NCBI GenBank assembly: GCA_021442155.1
Contig: CM038225.1
Span: 79,806,925-79,870,924, forward strand
Source: Cymbidium sinense
Lineage: Eukaryota > Streptophyta > Magnoliopsida > Asparagales > Orchidaceae
Direction: 5' to 3'
DNA: 64,000 bases
Both the position numbers and the translations under genes were made by a program. Positions 34,438 through 46,800 of this stretch are shown here, one piece after another (the first letter of the stretch is position 1; the number at the start of each line of letters is the position of its first letter). The notes beneath the pieces are model-generated. The model saw nothing but the letters and a program-made list of their open reading frames with translations, was not told the DNA's origin and did no database searches.

Positions 34438-35347
34438 TTTAGTTAAGTGAGCCAATCAGTGGAATGAACCCGCTAATAGAATGAGGATTGGGTTCGGTAT
34501 CTCTGGCGTGATCATTCTTCCTGATTCTTATTCTTCAGCCTCGATTTCATCGTCGCTCCCTTCGCCGATAATGGAATCCGCGTCTCTTTCGAGGATTGAT
34601 GATTGTCGATAACTCCCCGAATGGGATGAGCCATTGATGGCGTTCGATGGTGATTTTCGATGAATCTTCCTACGCTGGTTTAAACTTATCGTGTTTTCTC
34701 TTTTGACGGTTAACACTCGAGAGAGCGAGGAAAGCGGAGGAGAGCGGTAGGGTTCTTCTTGCCGGAGGAAGAATTTTCCGGCGAGTTAACCGGAAGAATT
34801 TGCAAGAGGAAGAAGAAGAAGAGGAAGATGCAGAGAGAAAGAAGTGTTTCTTTGCAGAATATATCATATATCCTCTCTGTTTGTCCCCCTTAACTCTATT
34901 TATACTATGTCTCTTCTCTACTATCTCTGATCTCACTCTTTTTTCTTGTTTTCTACGCTTTTCTCATATTTTAACGTTATTTTCTTTTCGGTTATCCGTT
35001 TGTTTAGTCTCTGTCTTTAATATTCCTTCTTGTTTCGATTTTCTTGTTGTATGTTGTAATAAGTTTGATATTGATTTCTTTTCGCTTTTCAATTATTTCG
35101 TGTTTCCCTTTTGTGAGTATTTTCTGTATTGCTCTGGTTGTATTGCTTTTGATGTATAATGTATTTTCTTGATTCTTGTAATAAGACTTCATATTTCATA
35201 AAGTCTTCTCCTCTCAGAATATCATAAATGGCCTCGATATTGATTCTCCAATTTTGTGGTATTTGGTCTTCCTTATTATCGAGTCATTATCATTGTAATT
35301 CTTATTTTGTATGTTATAATTTGGCATTGAGGATTTGAGTCTTATCA
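34438..35347 (-). repeat. LTR C (3' LTR of the right unit)
   Basis: Its TATA box on the minus strand is at 34896-34905 (GTATAAATAG). The outer end reads TGATAAGACTC on the minus strand at 35347. The opposite edge, at the palindrome centre, lacks about 10 bp. The open frame 34800-35159 is an LTR shadow. Confidence 0.8.
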
Positions 35348-36724
35348 TTACTCCCTCGACCTATCGCCAGGTCAAAATCAGAATCGCCCATGATTCCAAT
35401 TCATACCAGATCATCAATTAATAACATTCCCTTCCACTGACTACTATGCGCTTGCGATTGTCTTTTGTTAATGAGTTGGATGATTTTTCGATGTAGATGT
35501 GGATCCTCTGTTCGGTTTCTACCTCCAGATTGGTATGTTACAATTATATGGTCATTTTTTGGTGTAGGTTTGACAAACTATCGAAAATGACTCATCATTT
35601 GTATATGGTATTATGTGAGACTTCTCTTTGTCATCTATTTCAGATGGAAAGGATGACAACCGACTTATTATTATGGAATATCTTATTTCTATGCTACATG
35701 GTATTATGTAGTTTGGATATAAAAAGAAAAATTATAAACTATGTAGTGGTACAGAATTTGGAAGGCGATAATTATGCATATTTTAGATACTTTGTTGCTG
35801 GATTGAATGGTGATAATTGAAGCTTATTTCGATAGTTCTTCAAATTATTTTTTTACGGTTGAGATCTTCGCGTAGTTGATACTCTTCATTCATTAAAGCA
35901 ATAATTTATTGACATTTATGTCTTCGTGATAGTTTTCATCGCGGTTGAAGCTGATCCTTTTCTTCTTTCTTTTGTGTAGCCAAATTGGTATTATTCGTTT
36001 TGTTTGCTGACTGTGTTGAGTGGGCCTGGAATAAAGCGGCTGGTGGTTGATGTATATGTTGTTGTTTCTTGAAATTGATTGATTAAGTTACGGTATAGAA
36101 ACTTATCCATTCTATCTTCCATTAGTTTTAATTCTCTTTGCGCGAGCATAAGGCTCTCACTTCCTCTTAATATCCTGCGAGATTCAAAAACTTGTAAATT
36201 CGGTGGAATACCGAAATTTGATTCTTGAGTTCTTCAAATTTATAAATCTTGCTGTTGTTTTTATTTGTAACAGCTAATTCTCCTCAAATCTCAGAGGGTT
36301 CAAATTTCGAATAATGTTTTTAAACGTGTCCACGATTGATTGTTTAAGTCATCCATCGATACCGCAGTCATATGTAAACTATAATAAACTTTTGATCTTC
36401 GATGTATAGTATTGAAAGAATTGATCACTTTGAGCCCTTTCAGGGTTTTCCATTAAATCTTGGCATATCTACCTTAACAGGTCTATTATTTTGTTGTATA
36501 TATGGTATGTTTGTAGTATAAAATTCTAAATGAGTTGAATTACATACTGGATTGAGATTGCTTTGTTCGAGAAATTTTTTTCCATTTATGCTTATGGTTC
36601 TTCAAACTTCATATTATAGTTATTGAGGGCATTTGCTTTCCTCGTTTTATTGAATCTTGTCACATCTTTGTCTTGGTTGTTCTTTGTTCTCGCCATTGGT
36701 TGTGGTAATCAACAAGAGCATCAA
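35348..36724 (-). other. Internal region of the right non-autonomous element
   Basis: Reverse complement of the left internal region with substantial divergence. Shared blocks include CTGCGGTATCGATGGAT, TTTGAACCCTCT and GAGATTTGAGGAGAATT. The purine tract next to LTR C is at 35348-35360 (plus strand TTACTCCCTCGAC). Confidence 0.7.
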
Positions 36725-37723
36725 TGATATGAGTCTAGTTGGGTTAAATGAGCCAATCTGAGTGGAATGAATCCAGTTTGAATAGGGAATAAGGATTGGG
36801 TTCAACACGTCTCGAGCGGTCACGGCCAGTATTCCTTCTAACCGCTGGATCTAACACTTGGATTTACCTTTTTAGCCTCCAATTTGCGCCGTTTGATCCC
36901 TTTTGTCGATAATGGAATCCACACGTCTCCTTCCTGAGGGATTGAATGGGTCGTCTGGATAACTACTCCCTTGGAATGGGATGAGCCGTTGATGGCGATT
37001 GCGGTATTCCTACGTCGATGAATCTTCGACACGCTTGGTTTAAACTTATCTGTTTTCTCTTTTCGACGGTTAGTCATCGAACACTCAGAGAGCGGTGAGA
37101 AAGCGAGAGAGAGCGGTGGTTCTTCGGAGGAAGAATTTCGTGAGTTAACTGGAAGAATTTGCAAGAAGAAGAAGAGGAAGATCGAGAGAAAAGTGTTTCT
37201 TTTCTAATATATCATATATCCTCTCTGTTTGTCCCTCTATTTATACTATGTCTCCTCTACTATCTTTGATCTCACTCTCTTTTATTTCTTTGCCTGGCTT
37301 TCTCTTATTGACGTTATTTTCTTTTCAGTTATCTGTTTGTTGTAAGTCTCTATGCTGTCAATATTCCTTCTTGTTTTTTGATTTTCTTGTTGTAGGCTGT
37401 TGTAATAAGTTTGATCTATTTAGATTTCTATTTCTTTTTATTTTTCAATTATTTCTGTTGTAGTCGCTTCCACGTGTTGAGTATTTTTCTCATTGTGTGT
37501 GCTCACGGGTTGTATTTCTTTGATGTATAAGATGTTTTCTATCTTGTTGTAATAAGGCTTCATATTTCATAAAGTCTTCTTTTCTCCTAATTATAAATCT
37601 CAGATATCGATTCTCAATTTTGTGACTATATTTAGTCTTCCTTACTGTACTGAGTCTGTTATCATTGTAATTCTTATTTTTGTATGTTATAATTTGACAA
37701 TTAGAGGATTTGGAGTCATATCA
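36725..37723 (-). repeat. LTR D (5' LTR of the right unit, 999 bp, complete)
   Basis: On the plus strand it starts TGATATGAGTC (36725) and ends GAGTCATATCA (37723), a near-perfect inverted pair with TG...CA termini. TATA box on the minus strand at 37237-37246. Confidence 0.85.
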
Positions 37724-37808
37724 GTATAATTCATATTCATGTCCACTCAGCCATGAACAAATTCTTTCAATCTACTCTTTGAGCAACATCAAACTTGCTA
37801 TGTCTTTT
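37724..37808. repeat. Right copy of the 85-bp direct duplication
   Basis: Begins directly at the last base of LTR D. See 31240-31324 for the partner copy. Confidence 0.9.
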
Positions 37809-37900
37809 CTAAGCTTAATGATTTTTTGTTTACCACCATCATATTTTTTTTCTATTATGATTTTTTACCTTAATCCAAAATCCTCCAAATTTAAAAGTGA
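37724..37900 (-). pseudogene. 5' part of the MULE transposase gene, beyond the nested insertion
   Basis: The minus strand reads YDGGKQKIIKL and RKDIASLMLLKE, followed by a stop and then ERICSWLSGHEYELY at the insertion edge. This fits the variable N-terminal segment of MULE transposases (Tyr-x-Gly-Gly start) by position and style, but it is weakly conserved. Confidence 0.45.
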
Positions 37901-38894
37901 CTTGAAGATTCTCGTTCATTTCTACCACTTACTAGGAATCCAACTGCATCAAAAATTGGCCTCCCAGTAAATAAAAATTTTCACATAAGAAATCCAATAA
38001 TAAAAAAATGAATAAGAATAATTTCGCACCAAAATTTTCTGTATACATTAAAACTTTTTAAATGTACGAAGTGGGTCTTATATATCATCACAAATATTAA
38101 TTAGAAATAAATTTCCTTACTCTCTGTATGCAATTTATATGTGCTTAGCCATGAATGAAGCAATCTTCAAATAAGCACTTAAAAAGCAGGCAGTTGTTTC
38201 ATCCTCATCAAACAGATTGGACAACACTAAAACAAATAGTTCTAAAAACTGCACAAATAAGAATAGCGCTCAGACCTTCATTCTAGACCAATAGATTTCC
38301 AAAGGGCACAGTTTACAGTTAAATCATGCTGTATAAGCATTGAAAAAGAAGCATAACAATATCTATTTGGTTCCTTGAACTGAAAAGCAAGCTGAAATTC
38401 TACGGAACTCTACGGAAACCTTCCCCAAGCATGAAATAGAAGAATAAAACATGAGGTTCACCAAAGTCTTCAGTACTAGATTAACCACCAAAAACAAGAA
38501 AAAAAAAAGAAATAATGAAAAATACGATTAAAAAATATCTTCGGGAATTAGCTGTTAAGCATTCCCTGCAACCATTAAAGAGAAAGGCCTATTCCAGATA
38601 AAGAGAGTACCAGAAAAAGGCAAAGGATTCCTCACCTAAATGACCGTTCAGACTTCAACCTTCACGGAGCCAACACCATTGATTTATACAAAGAACAATG
38701 AAATGAGAAGCAGACTAAACGGCGTAGGAGTTCCATTTCACCGTTCTTTCGTGCTGATCTCAAATATCTTCAAATAACAGCCGGAGGAATACGCGTGGGA
38801 GGAGGACTGTCCAAGTCCAGCTATTGGAGGAAGATGACTGTTCGCGCGGGAGGAGGATTGTACACGTAGGAGGAGGGTTGTCCGCACGGGAATA
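37901..38894. other. MULE interior upstream of transposase
   Basis: Probable promoter and leader region of the transposase. It becomes GC-rich near 38780-38900 (repeated GGGAGGAGGA, with CGCGCG). No gene recognised. Confidence 0.45.
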
Positions 38895-39052
38895 GAAGTC
38901 AGAGTTGTTCTACAGAGTTAAGAAATGGCTAACGGTGGCACGTGGTATATTTGGTGTATTCCACTGTTTTAGGTGGTAGAAAAGTAATATTTAAGTTTAA
39001 GATGGTAGATAGGCAAACATTAAGATATTAGATGTTATGTATGTGATTCCCC
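38895..39052 (-). repeat. Right terminal inverted repeat of the MuDR-like MULE
   Basis: Ends GATTCCCC at 39052 and is the inverted partner of 27668-27830. It is followed by the 9-bp duplicate TTTCTTCTT. Confidence 0.85.
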
Positions 39053-39061
39053 TTTCTTCTT
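39053..39061. repeat. Right 9-bp target-site duplication of the MuDR-like MULE
   Basis: TTTCTTCTT, one mismatch from the left copy at 27659-27667. Confidence 0.65.
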
Positions 39062-39809
39062 TGCATACGAAGACTTCCTGTGAAGTATTGCTTATTGCAA
39101 CTTTTACATTTGGTGGATATTATACTGGGAGGCAGAAATTGTTAAACTAAAGAAAGATTTATGGCCTTTTTGAGATCAGTTTTATTTTCTATTTTTTATT
39201 TTTATATTAATTTTTTTAAAAAAATTAGTTAATATATTTTTAAAAATATTTTTTATTATTAAAAATAAATTATATTATTTTTAAAAAAATTTAAAATAAT
39301 ATTTTTATATTTTGAATGTTTTTCAAAATAATTATCACTATCAAATATATTTTATTTCAAATTAAAACATAAACAAAAAAAAAAAAAAGAAACAACAAAC
39401 AAAAATTAGTTTTCTTTTTTTTTTTACTTTGAGAAGAAATTGAAACAAGTTATTCTTGACTAAAAGGTCATCGTTTTGAATCACACTATCATGTTCTTAA
39501 AATATTGTCTAAGAATACAAGCTCATATGTCTTTGGGGTTATTATAGAAGTTTTTATAAGAATCCTCTAAATCAAGCTTATATAGTACTACTATGGTTTC
39601 ATTTTTAAACATGTTTGCTTATATATGAGGGATGCGTATAAACCCAAAACTTTAATTATAAACCTAAGTACTTTCAATATATTATAGAGAAATCAATGTA
39701 GAATAAGAAATTTATTGTAAATAATAGGCAATGAACATTAAAAAATCCCTAATTATTTTTTTTTTTTGAAGATTTGTTACCCTTGTGGGAATTTTATTTA
39801 GAACGTCAC
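39062..39809. other. AT-rich spacer
   Basis: Poly-A and poly-T rich, no gene seen. The minus-strand open frame 39712-39918 is AT-driven. Confidence 0.5.
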
Positions 39810-42800
39810 ATAGATCTTGGGGGTTCTTATTTAAGTAATCAAATACATCACTATGAGATAAATATATTATCTCAAAAGATAAACATATTATCTTATAATG
39901 GATTTGATTATATAACAAGGACTCCTAAGACTGATGGGTCTTCGATATAGCAGAGATTCTTCTCCTGAACTACAGAGAGAGGTAGAATATGTTTTATTTT
40001 GTTATAGGATTTACAGTTTTCTATAAGGGCAAGTCTTTGTAGTTAATTACATCTTAGAAGAAAGGAAATTCCTTTTAAGAATACTTTCGATTAAAGAAAA
40101 AGACTATCATCTCTATGGATTTCAAAACTTCTCTTAAAATGATAGTTAATTTAGAAATTCAAAAGGTAATGCTCCAAGAGAAAGAGTTCTTTCAAAAACC
40201 AAAAGTGATTAAATAGGAAATGAATTTAGATATTGAGATGTGTAGTAAGAATTTTAACTATCCTACTATTGGGCTTTATATTTTTAAGATTAAATTTATT
40301 AGAGTTATAAGTTTGATATTTTATTAAAAATTTAGGACTTAAATTTTAATAGCATAAGACTGTAGAAACGCCTAATGGTTGAAGATTTATTTTAACAGGA
40401 TACTTCAGAGCCTAAGTCTAAAAATATTTCTGGCATAAGTCAGAAGTTAGACTCATTCAAAGTTTTGGGAATTATCGATTTATTTTTTTACATAAGAAAG
40501 TGAAACTATTCCTAACTCTTCTAGACTTATTTCTGACCTGGAAGGGATTACTAGCTAAGACCTCCTACAATTTAAAATCATGTAGACCAATCTTATGCAA
40601 GCGCAAGATGGCTAGGCTGTTATTAGTTATGAACAAATCTAGAATCCTAAATTCACTCCCTAGAAAACTAGATCATGTGTGGTATGCATTTCATGACTTG
40701 GATTAATGTAATAAAATTTATAACTCCTTATTTCATTTTGAATCTTCGATTTGGACTTGGGCTTGGAAGGATTTATTCCTATATGTATGATGAAAATTGG
40801 TTATGGGCCAAATCATAAAGAAGGAGTATTTTCCATTATAAAGGATTACTTTCACAAGTCAAACTTATGCCTTATGGTGCAAAAATGGAGACCCCCTATT
40901 TACAAGAGTGAAATAATATGCATGATGTTGAAACATATAATCATTCATCTAAGGGGATACTAAATCTTTTATTTCTTAATTAAGATCATAGGATTTAAAA
41001 AGAGGTTATGAGTTAATTAAAATTATTAATTGAGTAGAAAATTTAGTTTTTCTTAGAGCCTAATGCATCCAGACTTTATCACAGAACACAACAATCACAG
41101 AAAGTAACTTATGAAAAGCATGTAGTTCTATTGCACACCCCAAAATAAATCAAGTCAAATTTAAAAAAAATAAAATAGGTCGGTGCGGCCAGGTTCCGCT
41201 ATACACCCCAAAAAAAAGAAAAGAAAGTGGGCAGTCGAGCCCTACTCTCATACAGCCCGTCCTAGAACTAAAAGTTTGATCTATAGGGTCTTTATTAACT
41301 CCAGGATTGTCACATTCTTCAGGGACCTCCTTAGGCTTCACTAGAGACCATCAAATAAGTACAGCCAGTTCCTATTAATCTTAAACTCTATAGATCCTAC
41401 CATAATTCTAGGCTCAAATTACATTTTAAAACTCAAAAATAAAATCTTAAGCCCTGCAAAACAAACGTCAAAATAAATAAATAAATAATACACTAGTAAT
41501 TTATATTTCAAACATACGGCCTTAGTATTAGTGATTACTAAGCCCACCTGTCATATTAGGCTATGTTTAGGGACTTAAGTAGCACTTGCAAGCAAACATC
41601 ATTTAGTTTATTTTATGGTAGTAGTCCTTTTAAGCACACGCCCATGTAGAAAATAATGTTAGCATAAAGAGAATGCCCTAACATCCAGACTAGTGAGTAA
41701 ACAATCCTAGCTATCCAGTCTAAAATAGTATACCACAAAATAAAAAAAAGTATCACATCACATCAAATCATCATAGATCATCGACGTAACTTAAGTCTAG
41801 GGTCGGTGACTTAGTATTCTAGTATTTAAAAAGAGCGGCTTATGTGGTATGATTGCACTAGGCTTTGTTTTGGTTTAATTTTGATTTAAGTTCAAGGTTT
41901 GTTCAATTTACCATTGGATGGTTTCAATTTAAGTGTTTTAATTGATTTATGATTTTATTTCAATTTTAAGTTTAAATTTGTGTTAAAGTTTGGTTAAAGT
42001 TTTAAAGAATGAAGAAGAAAATAAGCTTTACTTAGAGCAGAACCTATTCTATTTAGCATTCCAATCATAGTAGAATGAAATTTCCACCATTAGAAAAAAA
42101 TTCATTCTTGGGATCAAACTAAGAATCTATGTATCTTAATTAACCCATATGAATTTATTAGAATGATTTAATTGAATTAGATTTGATTTGATTAATATCT
42201 TATGATTAGTCAAGGTGAGTTTGATTTATGATCAATTTGATTTAAAGTTTAATGATTAATTAGGGCTTGATTTAGTTTTATTATTTTTGGATATAAGTGA
42301 TTTTATATGGTCGAGGTTCAATGCTTTATTAAAATTTAATTAGATTGATGTGCTTCATATAGTTAGCTGGTTCTATTGGATGATTTAAGATTGACTTAGT
42401 TATTTTATTTATTTATTTAAAGTTTAGCTTGAGTGATTAATTTAATTAGACTCCTTAATTTTATCATGATTAATTTGATTAAAATATGAATATTGATTAC
42501 TTGGGTATTCGTGATTAGTTTGATTCACTTGATGTAGTTGGAGTTTGATTAATAATTGTTTTAGTTTATCTTATTTAAACTAATTTGTTCATATTAAGTT
42601 TAATTTAGATGTTTGGTTAATTAACTTAAGAATGTTCAATATGTTTACTTTAATTATGTGCTTAACTTGATAAGTTTACTTAGGGAATGAAACTAAATTA
42701 GCCATGATTGATTTTGACTTAGAGAGTGTTTATTATAGGCTTCATTTAAGTTTAGTTGACTTAAGAGTTATTACATTTATTATTTTATAAGGTTTATTTA

Positions 42801-45800
42801 ATTTAATTTTGGTTTAGTTAAAAGATTGATTAATTTGAATTTTAAAGTTTCATTGATTAAGGTTTAACCTTAGCTAGAAGTTAATGAGTTGATTATGTTT
42901 AATTTTATTAGTTTCGATTATTTTTGGATTTTTGATTGTTTAAGCCTTTAATTTATCAGATGTTTGGTTTAACTAAGAATTTAATGATCAATTGATTCGA
43001 ATAATCAATATTCTAAGTTATTCATTTAATTGAGATTGGATTAATAATCAATCAAGTTTGGTTTCTAATTAAATAATTAACTTATTTAAATGATTAAATT
43101 TAGTTGAATAATGAATAATATACTTAATCAAAGGTTACTTGATTGTTTCGATTAAAGATTAATTATTTTATTTATGAGTAGCTTAATTAAGGTTAAATCA
43201 TGAGTTGATCATGGTCTTTTTATCAAGTTAATTATAATTTGATTTGATTTAGGTCACTTGGTTATTGAAGCTTTTAATTTAGTTTCACTTGTTTAGATTA
43301 ATAATGTTCATAATAATTTGGTGAATTAGCTTTATTTAATTGAGTTTAATTTGGAATTTAATTAATATTTAGTTGAATTTCATTAATTTAACTAGGTTCA
43401 AGTTTATGTTTGTTTAGGTTTATGTTTAATTTAATTTGAATATTATGTGATATTTGCTTGATTTAAGGTTTGATTAATAATGATTTAAGTATTAATTTAT
43501 TTCTTATTTTGATTTAACATTTAAATTATTGGGAATTTAGCTTTAATTTATTCAATTAATATTAATTTTTTTATAATTAATTAAATACTAACTTAAAGTG
43601 TATCGTTTAGGTTTGTCAAGTTTCATAATAGCATATTATTTTCTTAAGGGTCTTAGATATTAGTTGAATTGGTTTAAACTATTTTGATGGTTTTTTATAA
43701 TTTTCCAAATTTTTTAGATTGCTTATTTCATGAAATTAGGCATTTGAACTTGAAATTCAATACATCTTAATCCATTCATCATTTTGATTTAAAATTTTTA
43801 TGATATGTATATTTTAACCTCAATTTCAATCTCTAAAACTTTCAGATCAATTTGATTAATTTTTTTAAATTAATTATTTTTAATTAAAATCAAATTAACT
43901 CAAAAATATCCAATATAATTTGAGGATTTCGAGTTTAATGAATTCCTCTCATTGAGATGTATTCATAGAGCACTCATTGCAATTTTTTTTGTTGAGTATT
44001 TTATTTTTTATAAAATGTTGAAGTTATGGACATTTTTTTAGCATTTTTAAATGCAGAAATTTTGATTTGTCTATTTAACCTAGTTAGCTTTGAGAAGGTA
44101 CAACTTTCTGCATTTAAAATGTGAATTGGTCCACGTGGGATCCACATGGATCTCGCATTAAAATAGTAGTGGAACACATGATTGGTTGGATCGAATGGCC
44201 TAGATTTGATCCCAATTTTCTTTAAAGAATTAAATCAAATGGTGCATTTAGATTAGAGCCGTTCATTCTAAATAGAAAGAATGAACTGCTCAGATTTTAT
44301 CTCAATTCTCACTAACGAGAACTGAGATTTGTTGGCTCTTTGAGCTTGATTGTCCGTGATCGAGGTAGCAGAGGCACTCAATTTTAGTTGCAAATAGACC
44401 AAGAGTTGATTTGCAATAAATTCAAGTGGTTTGATCTCGATGGTAAGCAATTTTGTTTCACAAAGGGCCAAATCTAATTGAATGGTGGCGGGCATGAAAC
44501 CATACCTCATCGGCATTTATCATCGGTGGAAGAGACCCTTCAAGCACCTTCGCCTCATCTAGGCAAAGCTATGGATGTGATTTGGCAGCTTTCCTCCCTC
44601 CGGATTGACATAGAGATTGAGCTCCACCTCCTTGCTGTAAGCCTTGGTAGTTCTCCGGCTCTCCGGTGCCGAATGCTTTGTGAGAGAGTTCATTTATGTT
44701 CACCTCGATCCCTAAAACATGTAGGGAGGTCCAATTTGGGAGGAGGAATGGTCTTTCATGGTTTCCATATTTGGAGGAGCTTTATGCCGTCGACCATGGT
44801 CGAACTCGAGCTTGTCGACAACAAGGACCTCGGGTAATGGCTCGACTCATCCTTTCTCTCCCTTTTGAACGGATGGTAAAGTTAGATCAAGGAGAGAAAC
44901 TCTCTCTTCTCTCTTCCTGGTCAAGAGTCATGACATGGGAAGTGTTTAGGGTGGCCATAATCCGGCCGGTGGTGATGATAGTTTTGGGAAAAGGTTTGAT
45001 CGAGCTCCTCTCCCTCTCTAGATGGTGTGTGCATGCTTAGGAATCGCTTGGCCCTTCTCTTCCTTCCCTTTTTTCCTTGGACGTGATCCATTTCAATTGA
45101 AGAAGTCCTAGATGGTGGCTATGGTGATTGCAAGGCTTATCATTTTTCTCCTAAAGTCCACCATCTTAATTGTGAGATCAGCTCCATTCAATGGAGAAGT
45201 GTGGGAGGAGATGGGTTTGATTGCCTTCATGCATGGGTGTTTGACTTCATTTGCATAAGTTTGTCCTTTCCTTCCTCATCACTGGCTTCTACCTCATCCC
45301 TTATGGCCACCTCATCACCATTAGTTTTCTAGTTGGCTGTCCAAAGAAAGACTTAAAGTGAACTCTGAGTCAAACTCAAGTTCACTTGAGTTGTATTTTT
45401 GTTTGTGCTTTATTTGATTCACATAGATTTGAATTCATTTGAATGGTTTGAATTAGGTCAATTTCCTCTTATTTGATTGGTTGGGTTTAGAATTAGTTTA
45501 TAGTTATGCCTAATTACCCATTATAAGACTTAAAGGGCAATTAATCCAATATTTTGTTTGGGTTTGATGTAGTTTAATTTAGGTTTGATCATTTTGATCT
45601 AAATGGGCCAAATTAGAATTCTTAGCTTAAATGGCCATTTTTAAATTTATATTTATGTTCAGTTGTGCTCAAATGACCATTTATGATGCTTTCGATTAAT
45701 TAATTTCATTTAATTTGAATTAAAGCTTTTGGCTTGAGTCCAAATCCACCCAATTTGACCTAAATAGGTTAAATTGAATTGAATTGAATCAAATGACCAA

Positions 45801-46800
45801 TTTGAATCCATCAAAATTTGTTTAAGCTCTTATCATATTTAACTAAGCACTTGAGATGATTTAGAGCAATTAATTTCATTTGATTCAGAGTTGATTTGAA
45901 TTCAGAGTCACTTTGACCCAAATTGGGTTTAATAGGTTACTTTAGATTCACTTGGGTTAAGTGATCAAATTGATCAAATTAAATCCAAATAATCATTGAA
46001 TTATATTCATTTATGATTCTTAAAATATTTTGAAGTGTTTAATTTGAATTTGAGTTCAATATGGTTTATTTGGGTTAAGTGATCAAATTAACCCGTTTGA
46101 ATCCTCATTAAATTTACATTTGTTTAATTTTATACTTAAATATATTCATTTGATAATTTTGAACATTCATAGTGATTCAATTTGGCCAAATTTTGGTTGG
46201 CTGACTTTTGACTTGGTGGGACCCACATAAATCAACTTTTGGTCAAATGACCTATTTGGCACTTTAAAGCTCATTTGGATTTATTTTTGAGTTCATTTAT
46301 ATTTATGCTTTGATTCAATGCTTTTGATTTGATTTAATTAATTTTTTTTATTTAATTTGATTTTATTTAGACTTAGGTGATTTTGAGCTTACAAGAATTA
46401 ATTGAGTTAATCAACCTAATTACCTCTACCTAAGCTCAATTGAATTTAGATTTTGATTCAAATATGTTTGATTTAGATTTCTATTGAGTTTCATTAGATT
46501 TGGGCTTGATCTAGATTCATCTGATCCGATTGGGTTAGAAAAGGTCCTAGAAGTATCTATCATGATGACCTAGCCTTTTACTCTAGAATATTGAGTTTGA
46601 TTTGATTTCAAATTTGATTTAGTTCCAAATAATGTTTGATTTGATTTATTATTTTATTTTGGTTTGTTCATTTAGCCATTAATTGTAGTGCCTTAAGTGA
46701 CTAATTAGGGAACTCCTAAACTAAGATTAGAAATCCTAATTACAAGGATCAGGGATGATGTTAACCTCATCCAAAAATGAGGTCAACAATCCTATAGTTT
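39810..46800 (+). repeat. Copy 1 of a long non-coding repeat family
   Basis: In order it shares blocks with 48795-55950. The first is the ATAATGGATTTGATTATATAAC region with GGGTCTT and AGTTAATTACATCTTAGAA (39890-40070). Next are the ATCATGTAGACC region (40575), AGAGCCTAATGCATCCAG (41055), GGTCGGTGCGGCCAGGTTC (41178) and CTTAAGCACA-like sequence. The TTAATTGATTAA-rich core, a GC-richer patch and the TGACC/GGTCA-rich stretch follow. Divergence is high and limits are approximate. No retrotransposon coding domain was found in it. Confidence 0.6.
44460..45040. other. GC-richer patch within copy 1, no supported gene
   Basis: Two overlapping plus frames (44478-44837 and 44696-45040) are open here, but the corresponding positions of the other two copies (about 53.6-54.4 kb and 58.1-59.1 kb) do not keep them. 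I treat the patch as non-coding. Confidence 0.5.

Larger units (their letters stand above)
34438..37723 (-). mobile_element. Non-autonomous LTR element, right arm of the palindrome
   Basis: On the minus strand: 5' LTR D (37723-36725), primer-site-like TTGATGCTCTTGTTGATT, an internal region of 1377 bp homologous to the left one, purine tract GTCGAGGGAGTAA, then 3' LTR C (35347-34438). It abuts the left unit head to head, with only the first bases of LTR C eroded. Confidence 0.75.
27668..39052 (-). mobile_element. MuDR-like MULE (~11.4 kb), interrupted by a 6.4-kb nested palindrome
   Basis: The ends are inverted repeats (27668-27830 and 38895-39052) flanked by a near-perfect 9-bp duplication. 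The interior carries a decayed MULE transposase on the minus strand. Without the nested insertion (31325-37723) and one copy of its 85-bp flank duplication the element would be about 4.9 kb, a normal autonomous MULE size. Confidence 0.85.

Noticed and set aside
33936..35159. Open frames of 119-124 codons around the palindrome centre
   Set aside because: They lie in the LTR leaders (downstream of the TATA boxes) of LTRs B and C and are not kept in LTRs A and D.
44478..45040. Two overlapping open frames of 114-119 codons
   Set aside because: Frames overlap in different phases, lack a recognisable domain, and are not preserved in the other two copies of the repeat family.
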